A stretch of DNA of 64,000 bases. It comes from Bactrocera neohumeralis. Lineage: Eukaryota > Arthropoda > Insecta > Diptera > Tephritidae. The position numbers and the translations under genes were made by a program. The stretch spans positions 84,132,163 to 84,196,162 of the forward strand of contig NC_065921.1 in assembly GCF_024586455.1 (NCBI RefSeq), read 5' to 3'. The notes below the pieces were generated by a model. It was not told the origin of the DNA, made no database searches, and worked only from the letters and a program-made list of their open reading frames with translations. This document shows, in pieces, positions 1-10,744 of the stretch. Numbering within the stretch: position 1 is the first letter of the stretch; each line of letters starts with the position of its first letter.

Positions 1-1224
1 AGTACTATGTTGTGTAAGCCTCGGGAAAGTGAAGTAAAGATCGTACCTATTCGGGCAGATTTTTTTCAAAGTGAGCACACTATTTCAGCTATTATTTCAC
101 TCAGCGGAAGTAATTTCGAATTATTTCTCTCTCATAAAGCAAATATTGAAAGCATTCACTCATAGTGTATTCTAAAATCGACAAATTGGCAACTCTGTAC
201 ATATACAGTTATATTTAGTATTATAAAATAGAAAAAATTAGAGAAGACAGTAATTAGTGAGCACAATCGACGCACTACTCAATTTACGTTCTACATTGAG
301 TTCTCAAACCCCACTTATTTCTAACGTCCAGTGCTTTCAAAACTCTGCACAATTTTTGGTAGAATTTTTAAGCAAACAAGTTTGCCCATAATCGCTAGTT
401 ATTACAGTTATTTCTATCATAATAAATATATGCAGCCTCCCAAAAACCTATTGCTGCTGCTTACTTTTTTACATACACCGTCAACTCTCTGTGGAAATTT
501 GAGCGTAAATGCTTCCTTTTCGGCTAAAGGATTTGTGTAAATAACAACATTTGCCCTGCACTTATTTGGGCTATTAAAAATGCAGACGTTCCCGGTATTT
601 GTGTAACTTCTTTGGTACTCTTTTTGCGCTGGCAACTTCTTTACGCTTCCGGCTAACGGTTGTTGTTGTTGTTGCACTCAAGCTATAGTTGCGCTGTGGA
701 CTACTCAACTGCAGCTACAACTCTTCCGGTTTTTACTTTTTGCATCTGTAACGGTGCGTTGGTATGTAGATGTGTGTGGGTTATAAAGCTGCAGCTGTTG
801 TGCGCTTCTCGCTCGAGGCACTCGGAGCATATACTTCGAAGTATACTCAGTCTGCCGTTAAATGGGAATTCGATTATAGCGTAAATATACTTTTAATATT
901 GGAAAATTTGCAATATTTACACATACAGACATGTAGCTTTTGCAAAGGATAAAAATGAAATTATTTTTTTTTATAGAATTTCAATTTTAAGCTTTTGTTA
1001 TAATTAGAAGTTTCGTTGACCATGTTGGAGGTCTACTGATTTTTAACTAACTTTTTAAAGGTAAAATATTAGCCAAATTGTTGTATAAATGCAAAGTTCT
1101 GAAAACCTTTAAAATGTCCCACCACGGCTGGTGAGCTTTTCGAAAAAACTTTGAGTTATATGCTTATATCCTTTCAATATAGCTTTACTTATGTCTAAAT
1201 TACTTACAATGGCTTTCCGCGTGC
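1..1224. other. No gene recognised; AT-rich flank
   Basis: No coding region is supported. The short open frames at 331-952 overlap on both strands in low-complexity TTG/CAA-rich DNA and match no family I know. The sequence is ordinary AT-rich fly intergenic or intronic DNA leading into the repeat array that follows. Confidence 0.5.
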
Positions 1225-2365
1225 TTCATAATTATACATAGAAATAGAATGACTTCGAAGCTTGAAGTCATGAAATCGTTCAAGGTTAGAAACATATAGA
1301 ATTTGCATAAGCTTTCATGCTCATTCCACGTTTAAAATCATTGAAGCACAAAATGTCAGAAATATATACTATAGTATAAGCTTTCACACGCTTTTAAGGC
1401 TTGAAATTATAAAAGCATCACTAAAACTCTTAATTCAACCAGTATTGAAAGCTTAAAATCTGGAAAGCGCATACTGTCAGAAAAGTATTCATCTTCATAC
1501 ATTGAAATATAATAAGCTTTCATATGAATTTGAAGCTTAAAATCGTTAAAGCTCGAAAAGCATCGATACGAGTATTTAGTCTGTTTCTATACGAGTTTGT
1601 AGCTTAAAGTCATGAAAGCACTACAAAAGTTTATTACCAGGAAGCTTAGAAACTTAATAAGCTTTCGCCAGTATAAAAAGGCTTACAATTATGAAAGCGC
1701 ACCCTGTCAGAAATGTATTAGTGTTCATACATAGAAATATATAGTATATTTAATACGAATTTGAAGCTTCAAGTCATGAAAGCTTAAAAGTTCTGAAATA
1801 CATTTAAATCTAATAAGCTTTCATAGCATTTTGAATCCAAAATTCATGAAAGCACCACGAAAGTTTCTAATGTCAGTTATACATAAAAATTTAATAAGCT
1901 TTCACCGACAGTGTAAGCATAAAATCATGAAAGCGCATACTGTAAGAAATATATTAATGTTCACACATTGGAATATAATAAGCTTTTATAAGAATTTGGA
2001 GATTAAAATCATCATACCTAAAAGATACACAGAAATTTGTTCAGCTTTCATATGAGTTTGAAGTATAATGTCATGAAAGCACCACGAAAGTTCTTAATGT
2101 CACAAATACATAAAAATTTAGTAAGCTTTCATACGAAATCGAAGTTTAAACTCATGAAAGCTCTTCATATTAGAAATACATAGAAATTTAAGAAGCATTC
2201 ACAAGTATTGAAAGCTTAAAATATAATAAGCTTTCATTCGAATTTCAAGCTTAAATTTATGAAAGCTCAAAACAATATAAATACATACAATTGAATAAGC
2301 TTCCATACGAATTCGAAGCTTAAAATCATGAAAGCACTATGAAAGCTCCTCATATCGGATAATAA
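1225..2365. repeat. Higher-order tandem repeat of hairpin-forming ~75-80 bp monomers
   Basis: About a dozen diverged units follow one another. Each has AAGCTTTCAT at one end and ATCATGAAAGC at the other, with GAATTTGAAGCTTAAA between, so each unit can fold on itself (GCTTTCAT pairs with ATGAAAGC). Linkers between the palindromes come in three types that recur in order. Type 'CACCACGAAAGTT' occurs near 1618 (diverged), 1853 and 2080. Type 'GCGCATACTGTCAGAAA' occurs near 1467, 1697 and 1935. A third type occurs near 1551 and 1788. Same-type spacing is about 227-238 bp, so the array is a three-monomer higher-order repeat. No open frame runs through it. The array decays at both ends. Confidence 0.85.
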
Positions 2366-3436
2366 TAACTGCCGAAGAACTATTTTTTGAACAACCTTAA
2401 ATCCGAAAGATGGACTCAGAAAACGTGCGTACGACGTCTGTTTTACTTTCCGCAAGCAATTCACAATTTATCATATACCAAAGCACAGTAGAAAGTCCAA
2501 CCCAAATGGCAAATTGTTTTCTAATGTGAAGGCATAAATTCGATGCAACAAATGCACGCATTAAAAGCTCCTCTCTATCAAGACACAAGCGATAAGAATA
2601 ATCTCTCTAAATAGAACGTGAGCTCAGTGGCATACCTATGAAAACACTGAGACTACGGATACTAACAACAACACAGTTATCACCACAATCAATAGTGCAG
2701 AGACAATGAACGCATTGTTAGTGTTGTTAAGCACCGTTAGCACATCTCAAACAACTAAATAACAGCGCAAACCATCAGCAACAACTGTTACCAACTAACG
2801 GCTGGCATTTCTGCTTCAATGCCTCGGCACACAGCCCAACCGCTAGCAACAACAGAAAGCGCTTAAGAAAGTCTACCACCCGCGATCAGCCCCAACTTGC
2901 AACTCAATTGCAGTGATTTGTGCCGCCTAGCGCGCTAAACATATATATGGTGTTTATATACATAAATATAGACACAAACATACACAGGCTGCCACAACTT
3001 GTTAATGGAAGCGTTAAAGAAATTGTTTCACATTAAAAGTGTAGCAGCAACTTCAGGCAGCACATGAAATGGCCAACAAAGGAAAACTTGCCGACGCCTC
3101 TGTGCCACGAGGGGGTGATGTATTGTGGTGCGGTTTGTGCGCACATTTGCAGCTGACGAGCTGACAGTCGAGTTTTTCCATTTCTTCGTTGCAGGCGCGT
3201 GTGGAAATTGTTTTATACTTGCCGCTTGCCTTTCCACTCCTTTTGCTGTTGTTGTGTTTATTGCCATGTGTTGGGCCATCAATAAAATCATCGAGGTCAT
3301 TAAATGGATTAACTGCCAGCCATCAGGCGCATAAGTTGCCACTTGCCACTTGCCGCTTTTCGATTGTTGTGCGCTTACCGCGCTTGAGACTCTCGGCCGA
3401 CAGACACTTGTCTGCTGTTGGATTTGGCTGCCAGCT
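2366..3436. other. No gene recognised; CA/CAA-rich DNA
   Basis: Low-complexity sequence. The 140-codon minus-strand frame at 3028-3450 overlaps opposite-strand frames of similar length, has no recognisable domain and looks like a by-product of the GC-richer tract. Confidence 0.4.
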
Positions 3437-3575
3437 GTGCTGCTGCTCACAATGCCTTGATGGTCTGGTTTCTTCTAATTCTGTTTTGAGCTGTTATGAG
3501 TGGAGTGCTGCTGCTCACAATGCCTTGATGGTCTGGTTTCTTCTAATTCTGTTTTGAGCTGTTATGAGTGGAGTG
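3437..3575. repeat. Two-copy 68-bp tandem duplication
   Basis: The segment starting GTGCTGCTGCTCACAATG at 3437-3504 is repeated at once at 3505-3572, with no mismatch that I can see. The identity suggests a recent local duplication. Confidence 0.9.
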
Positions 3576-3839
3576 TCTTTTGATTACGACTTCATAAATA
3601 TTCATATTTTTTAATATTTTATTTTTAATATTTTTCTTGAGCTCATATTTTATGCATATTTTTTTATATATAAAATTTTTTTTTAGAAAAATTTGACAAA
3701 TTTAAAAACAATTTTTTTTACTTGATACTTTTTTATTAAATTTCTAAAAACTTTTTTTGTAAAATTTTTTAAACTTTTCTATAAAAAGAAATTTCTAAAA
3801 TTTTTTAGCTTTAGAGCTGTCATTTCATCTAAAGAAAAC
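3576..3839. other. AT-rich low-complexity spacer
   Basis: Runs of A and T with no open frame or motif. It leads into a transposase remnant. Confidence 0.5.
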
Positions 3840-4260
3840 AACGATTTGGTGTGATTTGAAGGCCGGTAGAAACATCGATCCATATTTCTTTATAAATGAT
3901 GTCGGTGAAAATGTAACCGTCAATGGTGACCGTTATAGCGCCATGAGATCTCGGCGACATTTGGTTTGAACAAGGCGGCGCTACCTCCCACACATCTCAT
4001 TAATCAATGGATCTATTGAGAATACACTTCCGTGAGCACATAAATAACTCCACGTTTTGGGCTGGTCGACTGGCCACCAAGATCGATATAACGCCGTTAG
4101 ACTTTTTTCTTTGGGCGTGGGTATGTCATTTGCCAGTTACAATTCGAAATGTTCGAACGTGTCATCGAAAATTGGACTCAACGGATGGCTCATCTGAGAA
4201 GTAGCCGCGGCCAATATTTGAAAAAGCGAATCTTAAAAAAAAATAAATGCCAAAGAACAT
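3840..4260 (+). pseudogene. DDE_3-type Tc1/mariner transposase remnant, C-terminal part
   Basis: Frames on the plus strand read as the C-terminal third of an IS630-Tc1-mariner transposase of the DDE_3 type. The order is LGDIWFEQGGATSHTSH (around the second catalytic Asp, here lost), then a linker, then ITPLDFFLWAW (normally in a block like LTPLDFFLWGY), then a fragment like the tail motif IENW. It is broken by frameshifts and stops. A sister copy at 38930-39760 shares wording through DLGDIWF, LDFFLWG and the AATAAATGCC tail. It encodes no working protein. Confidence 0.85.
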
Positions 4261-5124
4261 TCTTATATTTCTGAGTTTTTTCTTTAAAAAACCAGGGATC
4301 CTCGAATTCGCTCACCCGTTATATGGCGAATCTACGAATTGACTAGCGTTCACAAATATTCGTAACTTTGTTTCATGTGACAGACATGTCGATTTGATCG
4401 TTATTGGAAACTGCACTACTACTTGCATACAACTATTAATTCCTTTATATATATGTATTTGATTTCGTATATATTCATTGATGTCAATCGGCAATTGTGT
4501 GGTCCAACACACTTGCATTATTCAATAACTTGAGCTGCTTACTCGCCACTGTACACATTAGTTTTGATTTGATTGCCAACTGTCGATTAAAGTTGCGATT
4601 AGCATACAGAGAACGCTCGTAAATTTAATGTTAATTATTACGCTTCGTTGAAGGCGTAACTTGGGGTGGTGGGAGAGGGTTTAATTGAAACATTACGAAT
4701 AAATATATAAATATATTAAACAATTTTCAGCACAAATATGTTCGTATATTAATATTAATATTTTAATTATAATAAAAATATGTTTCGTTGACGATTTAAG
4801 TTGTAGTTATGGTATCTACTAAGTGTATCCGAAATATAAATGTAAAATTTAATTCAGTAAAAACATTTTTATAGTAATCAAAAAATATATATATTATTAA
4901 TTTATAATTGTATAAATAGTATCTATAGTTTTTTCCATGTTGGCAAAAAATTATTAAAAATTAAAAAAAAAAATTCATATATTTTTATGTTATAAAAACT
5001 TTTTGAATAATTTCTGGATATTTCCTAATCTAACCCTAATCTTTTTTCCTTAAACACATACTAGCATTCTTTTTTCATATCATTAGCAAACACAGATTAT
5101 GCACTGATATTCAGGAGCTTCTCT
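4261..5124. other. No gene recognised; AT-rich intergenic DNA
   Basis: Very AT-rich sequence with runs of TATATA, and no coding or structural motif that I can support. Confidence 0.4.
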
Positions 5125-5495
5125 CGTGCTCGGAAAAAATGATTTCGGACGACATAAATTTTGAAGAAACCCAGAAAAAGAGATGAAAAAAAAGACAAAA
5201 CTTCCCTTGAAGATGGGCGAGGTATCAGTAAAACCGCCAAGTCACACGCTTTGAAATCGGCCAGGCAGATAAGAGCTTAGCTAAATCTAGCGGTTAGTGA
5301 TATGACTGTAAGGAGAAGGCTTTTAGAAAGAAACTTATGTGCACCAAGTTCAAATAAAAAGCCGCTACGCGTGAAAAAATTTAGAGCTCATCAAATGGAA
5401 TTTGCCAAAAAAACATGTCAACTGGCCTGTTAGCAAATGCTGTAATATGTTGAGCGCTGACAAGTCAAAAATTTATTGAATTTAGAGCACTTGCT
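5125..5495 (+). pseudogene. Tc1-like transposase fragment
   Basis: Plus-strand translation contains 'VSDMTVRRRLLERNLCAPS' followed by 'KKPLRVKKFRAHQMEFAKK'. This is the second helix-turn-helix and linker of a Tc1 transposase, where VS..TVRRRL and the KKP..........FAK..NWP pattern are typical. The expected NWPVSKW-type stretch and first catalytic DES follow at 5425-5480 but are frameshifted. The copy is truncated on both sides; the C-terminal two thirds are absent because a different mariner remnant starts about 70 bp downstream. Confidence 0.8.
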
Positions 5496-5559
5496 AGAGA
5501 GACTGTACTACATCCACTCGCAATGCAGTTACCAGCCGAAGCACATCTATAAAACAATA

Positions 5560-6095
5560 AAGAATGGCAGATCAAAAACGTTAAAAAGATATTGACGGTA
5601 TCAGACAACTTTTTTTCAGATAGCAACGAGAGCTCGACATCTCTCCGTTCCAAGGCTTTTGGTGGATATTTTGGGTATGAAACGCATTCTTGCTCGACTC
5701 GTCTCGGTAAAGTTGAATTTTTTTCAAAAAGTGTACCGTAAACAGGTCTCCTTGGACATATTGGATCGTACGAGTTCCGATCCCACAATCATGGAGAGCA
5801 TTATAACTGCCGATAAGACATGGGTTTATCAGTTTGACATGCAAACAAGTCATCAATCATCGGAATGGAAGCCGTTTTCAGTCTAGTGAACAGATAAAAA
5901 AAAATTCGCTTAAGGAGCTAAAGGCCATCCAAAGAGTGCTTATGAAAAGTGTTTCGAGAACTGGAAAAATCGTTGGCAGAAGTGTATTACATCTGGTTGG
6001 GATTACTTTGAAGGCGACAGAATAAATATTGATGAGTTATTAAGTATTTTGCGTTTAATTTACAATTTCCTGGTACTTTTCCGACACAATGTATA
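5560..6095 (+). pseudogene. Mariner transposase, internally deleted (lineage 1)
   Basis: This is a mariner-family (DD34D type) transposase. The readable part starts near a degenerate RELDIS block, then gives 'VDILGMKRILARLV', 'LNFFQKVYRKQV', 'ITADKTWVYQFDMQ' and 'SSEWKP'. The first catalytic region, normally TGDETW, reads TADKTW. The central part with the remaining catalytic residues is deleted: the frame jumps at about 5885 to the C-terminal segment 'NSLKELKAI', and then, frameshifted, to the tail that ends INIDE near 6040. The sequence CTGGTACTTTTCCGACACA at 6070-6088 may be the 3' terminal repeat. The same lineage occurs at 6705-6850 (-) and 22375-23172 (+). Confidence 0.88.
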
Positions 6096-6660
6096 TATAT
6101 GAAAATTATTATGCATATCATTAAATCATTATTTGCGCTCACATTAATTAAGCATAAATAGTTGTGACCTATTTGCTAAATGGAATTTAGTGCTCACTAA
6201 ATAACTGCATATCTACACACTGGAAATTTACTGAGTGACATTGATTTATATGTAAATATGTATGTATGCTTATACACTAGTGGTCTAATTAGTTATCTAC
6301 ACGTATGAAAATATAGTTGATATTTTGTTCGATTCAAATGTGACCCCATTTAAGCGGATTATTTATTTGCATTTTATGTAAACAGTCACTGTAATTTGTC
6401 ATTTACATACTTAATAATATAAAAAAAGTTAAATTCAAAAATTATTCTAAAAATTGATTTACTAATGCAGATGCATTTACTTTTTTTTATTGATGTGAGT
6501 ATGTATATCTTTTAATAACTTCAACCACAACACAATTAAAGAGCCCCATGGGAGTTGTTTACCTATGAGAAGAATATGCTTTAAAACATATTTGGACTAA
6601 CTTTTCATATATAAAAAATCCTAGAAAAATACTCATATCTTCGAATAAAAATTGTTCGTT
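6096..6660. other. No gene recognised; AT-rich spacer
   Basis: Short AT-rich tracts with no motif that I can support. Confidence 0.4.
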
Positions 6661-6962
6661 GAAAAATGTTCATAGCCTCATCCTCGTAGAAATTCTTAAT
6701 TCCATTAAGCATGTCCAAAGTGTCCTATTTGCGGCACTTTTTTGAAGAAATATTCGGCTTTATCGGAACGTGTTGAGCCAGAACACATTTCATGCCCAAA
6801 ATATCCACCAAAATCATTCGAACGGACTGGCGAGAGATGTCGAGCTCTTAACTCAGCACTAAGCGAAGTTAAAAAACTATAATTTGACACATAGGAACGC
6901 AGTAGAAAGAGGCAGAGAGGTGTGGAATAAAAATTTTGAAAAATGTTCATAGCCTCATCCTC
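6661..6962. repeat. 25-bp direct repeats bracketing a mariner fragment
   Basis: The 25 bases at 6661-6685 (starting GAAAAATGTTCATAG) recur without change at 6938-6962. Between them lies a 252-bp segment that contains the lineage-1 mariner fragment on the minus strand. Exact repeats of this length could be a target duplication made by break repair or retrotransposition, or the footprint of a local duplication. Confidence 0.85.
6705..6850 (-). pseudogene. Mariner transposase fragment (lineage 1)
   Basis: The minus strand contains a stretch equivalent to RDISRQSVRMILVDILGMK followed by a degenerate YRKQ region. This is the second helix-turn-helix of the same mariner lineage as 5560-6095. Only about 45 codons survive, in more than one frame, with no catalytic domain. 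Confidence 0.75.
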
Positions 6963-8495
6963 TAAAAACGAACTCGCTTAGAACTCCACCACCACCGACA
7001 CTGTAAAACAGTGTGAAATAGCAAGAAATCACCGCTTATTCCCCTCATAACGTTTCTGTTAAATACTACTAAAAGGAACAAACCAATAACTAAATGCGCC
7101 TGAAATATTGAATTTTATTTTCGGAATGGTATTAACTTTTATATAGGTCAACTTGTTAGGATATATTAGGTTAGGTTATCTGAAAATAATTTTCATACTA
7201 CCTTTCTGTTCCTTTAATTTTACCAGTTTTCAAAATTTGAAATGCCTTTGATGTAGCCTTAAAATTTGGCTGCTGTTTTAAAACAAAAAACACACCCCTG
7301 TATCGAATTTTTTAAGCAAAGCCGAAAAATTTATTATGTTGAGCACTTACTTGCGTTTAATGGCATATAAAATTGAGTTTTTATTAGCAAAACCGGAAGC
7401 TCAAATGACAGCTGTGATAAGTAGCTTAAAAGCTTAACCCTAATCGAATTAACAGTGCGAAAAATATGGCATAATTTTCAATAATATTTATTTAATTTTT
7501 TTTTTAATTTTTATGCTAGTTTAAACTGCTTTTCCAATAATTATAAATTCGCCATAAATACTTAATTTTATTAGTTTTGAAATGGCAAAACGCTTAGCTG
7601 AAAGAGTGATATAAAAGCAAATAAAAAAACGCTTGCCAATGACAAGCGCATATCTGGCGTGCTTGTGGTGTTACAGAAATATCAAAACAATGCGCTGTCA
7701 CAGGCAGTTAAATAATATTTCTAATAAACATCAACGCAAATTTGTGTGTGTCTTCGAAACATTTCTGGTGAATTTATCTACGCGGCTAACCACAATTCAA
7801 ATTAAATGCCTTCGAAAGAAGCCGAATGAGATGAGACAAGGAGACAAGTGATCAGCGCGCACTAATGGCGAACACACATGTGGCTAGGCTACATATATAT
7901 GTATGTGTGTGTGTGTGTATTTATGTGTTTATAAAACTATTGCTGCGGTTAACTCGGCATGACAGACAAACTTGGTATGCGGTCGGCAATCGATTCATTT
8001 TGCTGATTGTTGATAATGTGTGGGCAGTTCTGTGAGTAATGAGTTGTGATTTTTCAAAATATTACTGTTTACATACATAAATATATGCGTATGTGTGCGT
8101 GCGGCGTGTGTGTTTGTCTCATTAGAGCGCCATGGTAGGTGTGTGTGCCCATTTATTTGGCTTATATTGCGGTCAAATTAATAGAAATTATTGTGGAAAT
8201 ATTTGTGTGGACAAGACACGCGTGCATGGCGGGCGTGATAAATTTGTGCAGATAAATATAGAGTAAATAAGTGCGGCGTAAATAGAAGTGTTGTGTAAAT
8301 AATAAGACAAATTGTTATAATTTGAAGTGTGAGGGTATGGAGATGTAAATAATTGCGCTTGTTGGCGTAATACTGATAATTTTTCATACAATTTTGAGAG
8401 CAGAGCAGAATAAAAAAAAACTACTCAAAAACCATCAACTTGTAGCGTTTCTGGATTAATAATCGTTCAGTGCGCCGACACTCGTAAAAATAAAT
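6963..8495. other. No gene recognised; GT microsatellites and AT-rich DNA
   Basis: The stretch holds a TGTGTG microsatellite near 7903-7920 and further GTGT tracts near 8090-8150. Open frames at 7633-7851 and 8178-8391 have no recognisable domain, and the latter two overlap each other in different frames. Confidence 0.4.
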
Positions 8496-9830
8496 TCACC
8501 TCATCCTCTGTTTCTGTGTTGTTACGGGCAGAGTTGCCACACCTACTTTCCCTTCAGTGACTTTCGTAGGATACGGAGGGAACGAAACAGTCTTATTTCT
8601 CTTCAAATACGTACGAAGAAGCTTGTCCATGATTCTAGCTGTTGACTGAAATTGAGTGGTAGTAGATTCCTCAACTCGCTGAGGCTTATCATTTTGCATG
8701 AATCTGCTGTTCTGCAGGCATTCATGCTGCTCAACAGATTCTCCGGGCTGAGTGTTTTCAGGGTCCTCTTTGGCGATGTATGCTGGCTTGAGCCTATCCA
8801 CGGATACAATCTTCTTTCTTCCCTCGACCTTGATTTTGAAAACGTAGTCATCTAGGTGCTCTAGGCCATCGTGCGGTCCAGAATAGCCACCTTATGTCGC
8901 TTTACTCCATCGATGCGGAGAAAAATGTGGGAGCAAGTGTAGAGATTTAGATGAAATTTCGAGATTTAGTGTGATGGCCAGTTGGTGTGAGCTTTAATGC
9001 TCTGATGTGGTCACGAAACTTCTCGAAGAAAATCTGTGGGTCCGATGGCATGTTCTCCGAAACGAAAAATTCTCCGGGCACAAGTAAACTTGTGCAAAAT
9101 ACAAGGTCAGCGAGCAAGGTGAAGCCTTTAGGTCTTCTTTAAAGCACGTGCGAAGATCTTGGAGTACTGTGGGAAGAAGTTCCGTCCAAGGAGCCACAGA
9201 GTTGCTAGATAATGTTATTTTGTTGCGATGGACACCAATCAGCCGTGACAAAGCCGTGAAAAGCGCAGACTCAAACCGGGAGCCTTGAAATGTGGTAATG
9301 GTCATTGGGGTGCCCAGCTGAGTAATCCAGTTCGAGTAGAATTCATTGCAAATGACGTCAGCTGTCATATTCTTCAGAAGAACAGCGACAGGCCTCATCT
9401 GGAAAATCTACCTATGATTGTTAAACAGTGCCTGAGCTGATTGACGACTGGTTCACTGAGATCGAGGTGTGCATGATTGAATCCAGCGTCGATGTGTTTA
9501 GGTGTGAGGCGATTGTGACTCTGACGCTTGGAGCGCAGGCACGGTATGCAGTTGCGGGACCAGCTCAGTGCGTCCCTCTTGCTGCACGGCCAGATGAATT
9601 TCTGCTTGAGTGTGCGAGCGTTAACTCGACCACAGAGATGGAACAGTCCATGGACCGTGTCGAAGGCCACTCGGCGAAGTTTTTGGGAATGAAAGGTCTC
9701 ACTACAGATGATATAGAATCACAATAAATTAAGATGTTTTCGTCAATCGTTAGGCGTTGAAGCTTCAAGGTCGTGTTGTTGTTGTGAATTAGCTGCTGGA
9801 GCTCTTCATCCTCTTGTTGCTCTTGCTTGC
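8496..9830 (-). pseudogene. Gypsy-type LTR retrotransposon integrase, dead copy
   Basis: Reading the minus strand from 9830 down, the integrase end of a Ty3/Gypsy pol appears. First comes the zinc-binding HHCC module: HGLFH, then CIPC about 30 residues on. The core starts at HLDLSEP (first catalytic Asp kept) and runs to CLTIIGRFSR, followed by a stop. After a frameshift near 9400 the core continues with ITQLGTPMTITTFQGSRFES, where the second catalytic Asp (normally TTDRGSQFES) is replaced by Phe. The block with the catalytic Glu is missing. The C-terminal piece includes DRLKPAYIAKED and ends at 8496. I see no protease, reverse transcriptase, envelope or convincing LTR, so this is a truncated, inactive relic. 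Confidence 0.92.
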
Positions 9831-9839
9831 TTGCTGCTG

Positions 9840-10140
9840 ATCCTTAAGAAGGATCGCTATGCTAAGTTTAGATGTGGTGAAATGAGCAGCGAAGACCGGC
9901 GAATGCAGTGGACGACCAAAAGAGGTTGTTACCGACGAAAGCATCAAATTTTTAGGCATGTGGACTTAACTCCGTCCAAAGGTCCCAACGCACTCATAAT
10001 ATGATGATGTGGTGAAATGAGCAGCGAAGACCGGCGAACGCAGTGGACGACCGAAAGAGGTTGTTATCGATGAAAATATCAAAAATGTAGGCATGTGGAC
10101 TTAACTCTGTCCAAAGGTTCCAAGACACTCATGATATGTC
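9840..10140 (+). pseudogene. Mariner transposase N-terminal fragment, tandemly duplicated
   Basis: The plus strand reads YAKFRCGEMSSED and then, one frame over, SGRPKEVVTDE. These blocks belong to the N-terminal linker of a mariner transposase. The 135-bp segment at 9871-10005 is repeated at 10006-10140 with a handful of substitutions, and the second copy keeps the SGRPKEVV block. This lineage (GEMSTED-type) differs from the two other mariner lineages in the window. Nothing downstream continues the transposase. Confidence 0.75.
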
Positions 10141-10290
10141 GATGCCTAGACGGCAGTTCTTGGGGCTGCAAGCCAGGTATCATAAGATTAATGTATACAA
10201 TGATCGTAAGGCCCTATTGTCACATTTGAAAGTTGCTGGGGTTCCCAGCTGCTAACGCAGTAATGTCGTCTAGGCCTTCAATTAACGGAA
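10141..10290 (+). pseudogene. Non-LTR retrotransposon reverse-transcriptase scrap
   Basis: Plus-strand codons near 10165-10225 read GCKPGIIRLMYTMIVRP. This matches the 'WGLKP....WLY..IVRPI' block after the catalytic palm in Jockey/I/R1-type non-LTR reverse transcriptases. The flanks are frameshifted. The GC-richer sequence to about 10700 may be further decay of the same element, but I could not align it to a domain. Confidence 0.5.
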
Positions 10291-10744
10291 AACAACAACT
10301 GGCCCTCTTCCAAGGGCGGCGTTACGAAGAAGGTTAACTTGCCCAAAGCACTTGAAATCATGCTGGGGTAACACCACTGCTCGAAAGGTACCAAAGGGCA
10401 GACTGTAATGTCGTCTCAACAAATGAAAGGCATTGAGCAGACATTGCGGAATCAATCTCCACCGCAACTAGCGTATCGCTATACTCTGCGGCCAGAACCA
10501 CTATAAAGGAGCTGCGTACACAGAGGATAGAATAGGGTTAACTTTGGCAAAGAAGTTCAGAGTTTAAGGAAATGATCAAGGCGGAGACAGAACGCTCAAC
10601 ATACAGGAAACTCCGGAACGACTTGGAACAGTGAACTCTAGAAGACCTGATTCCGGAATGTCCAATAAATTGCAGAAGCAGGCTTAAGGCCGATGAACCA
10701 TAGCAAAAAAAAGTTGAAGCTTTCTATGTCAAATTAGTGAAATA

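Noticed and set aside
3028..3450. 140-codon minus-strand frame
   Set aside because: It overlaps two plus-strand frames in the same GC-richer patch and has no family resemblance or start context.
8300..8495. LTR of the Gypsy-type relic
   Set aside because: I looked for TG...CA ends and a second copy near the integrase relic and found none that I could support.
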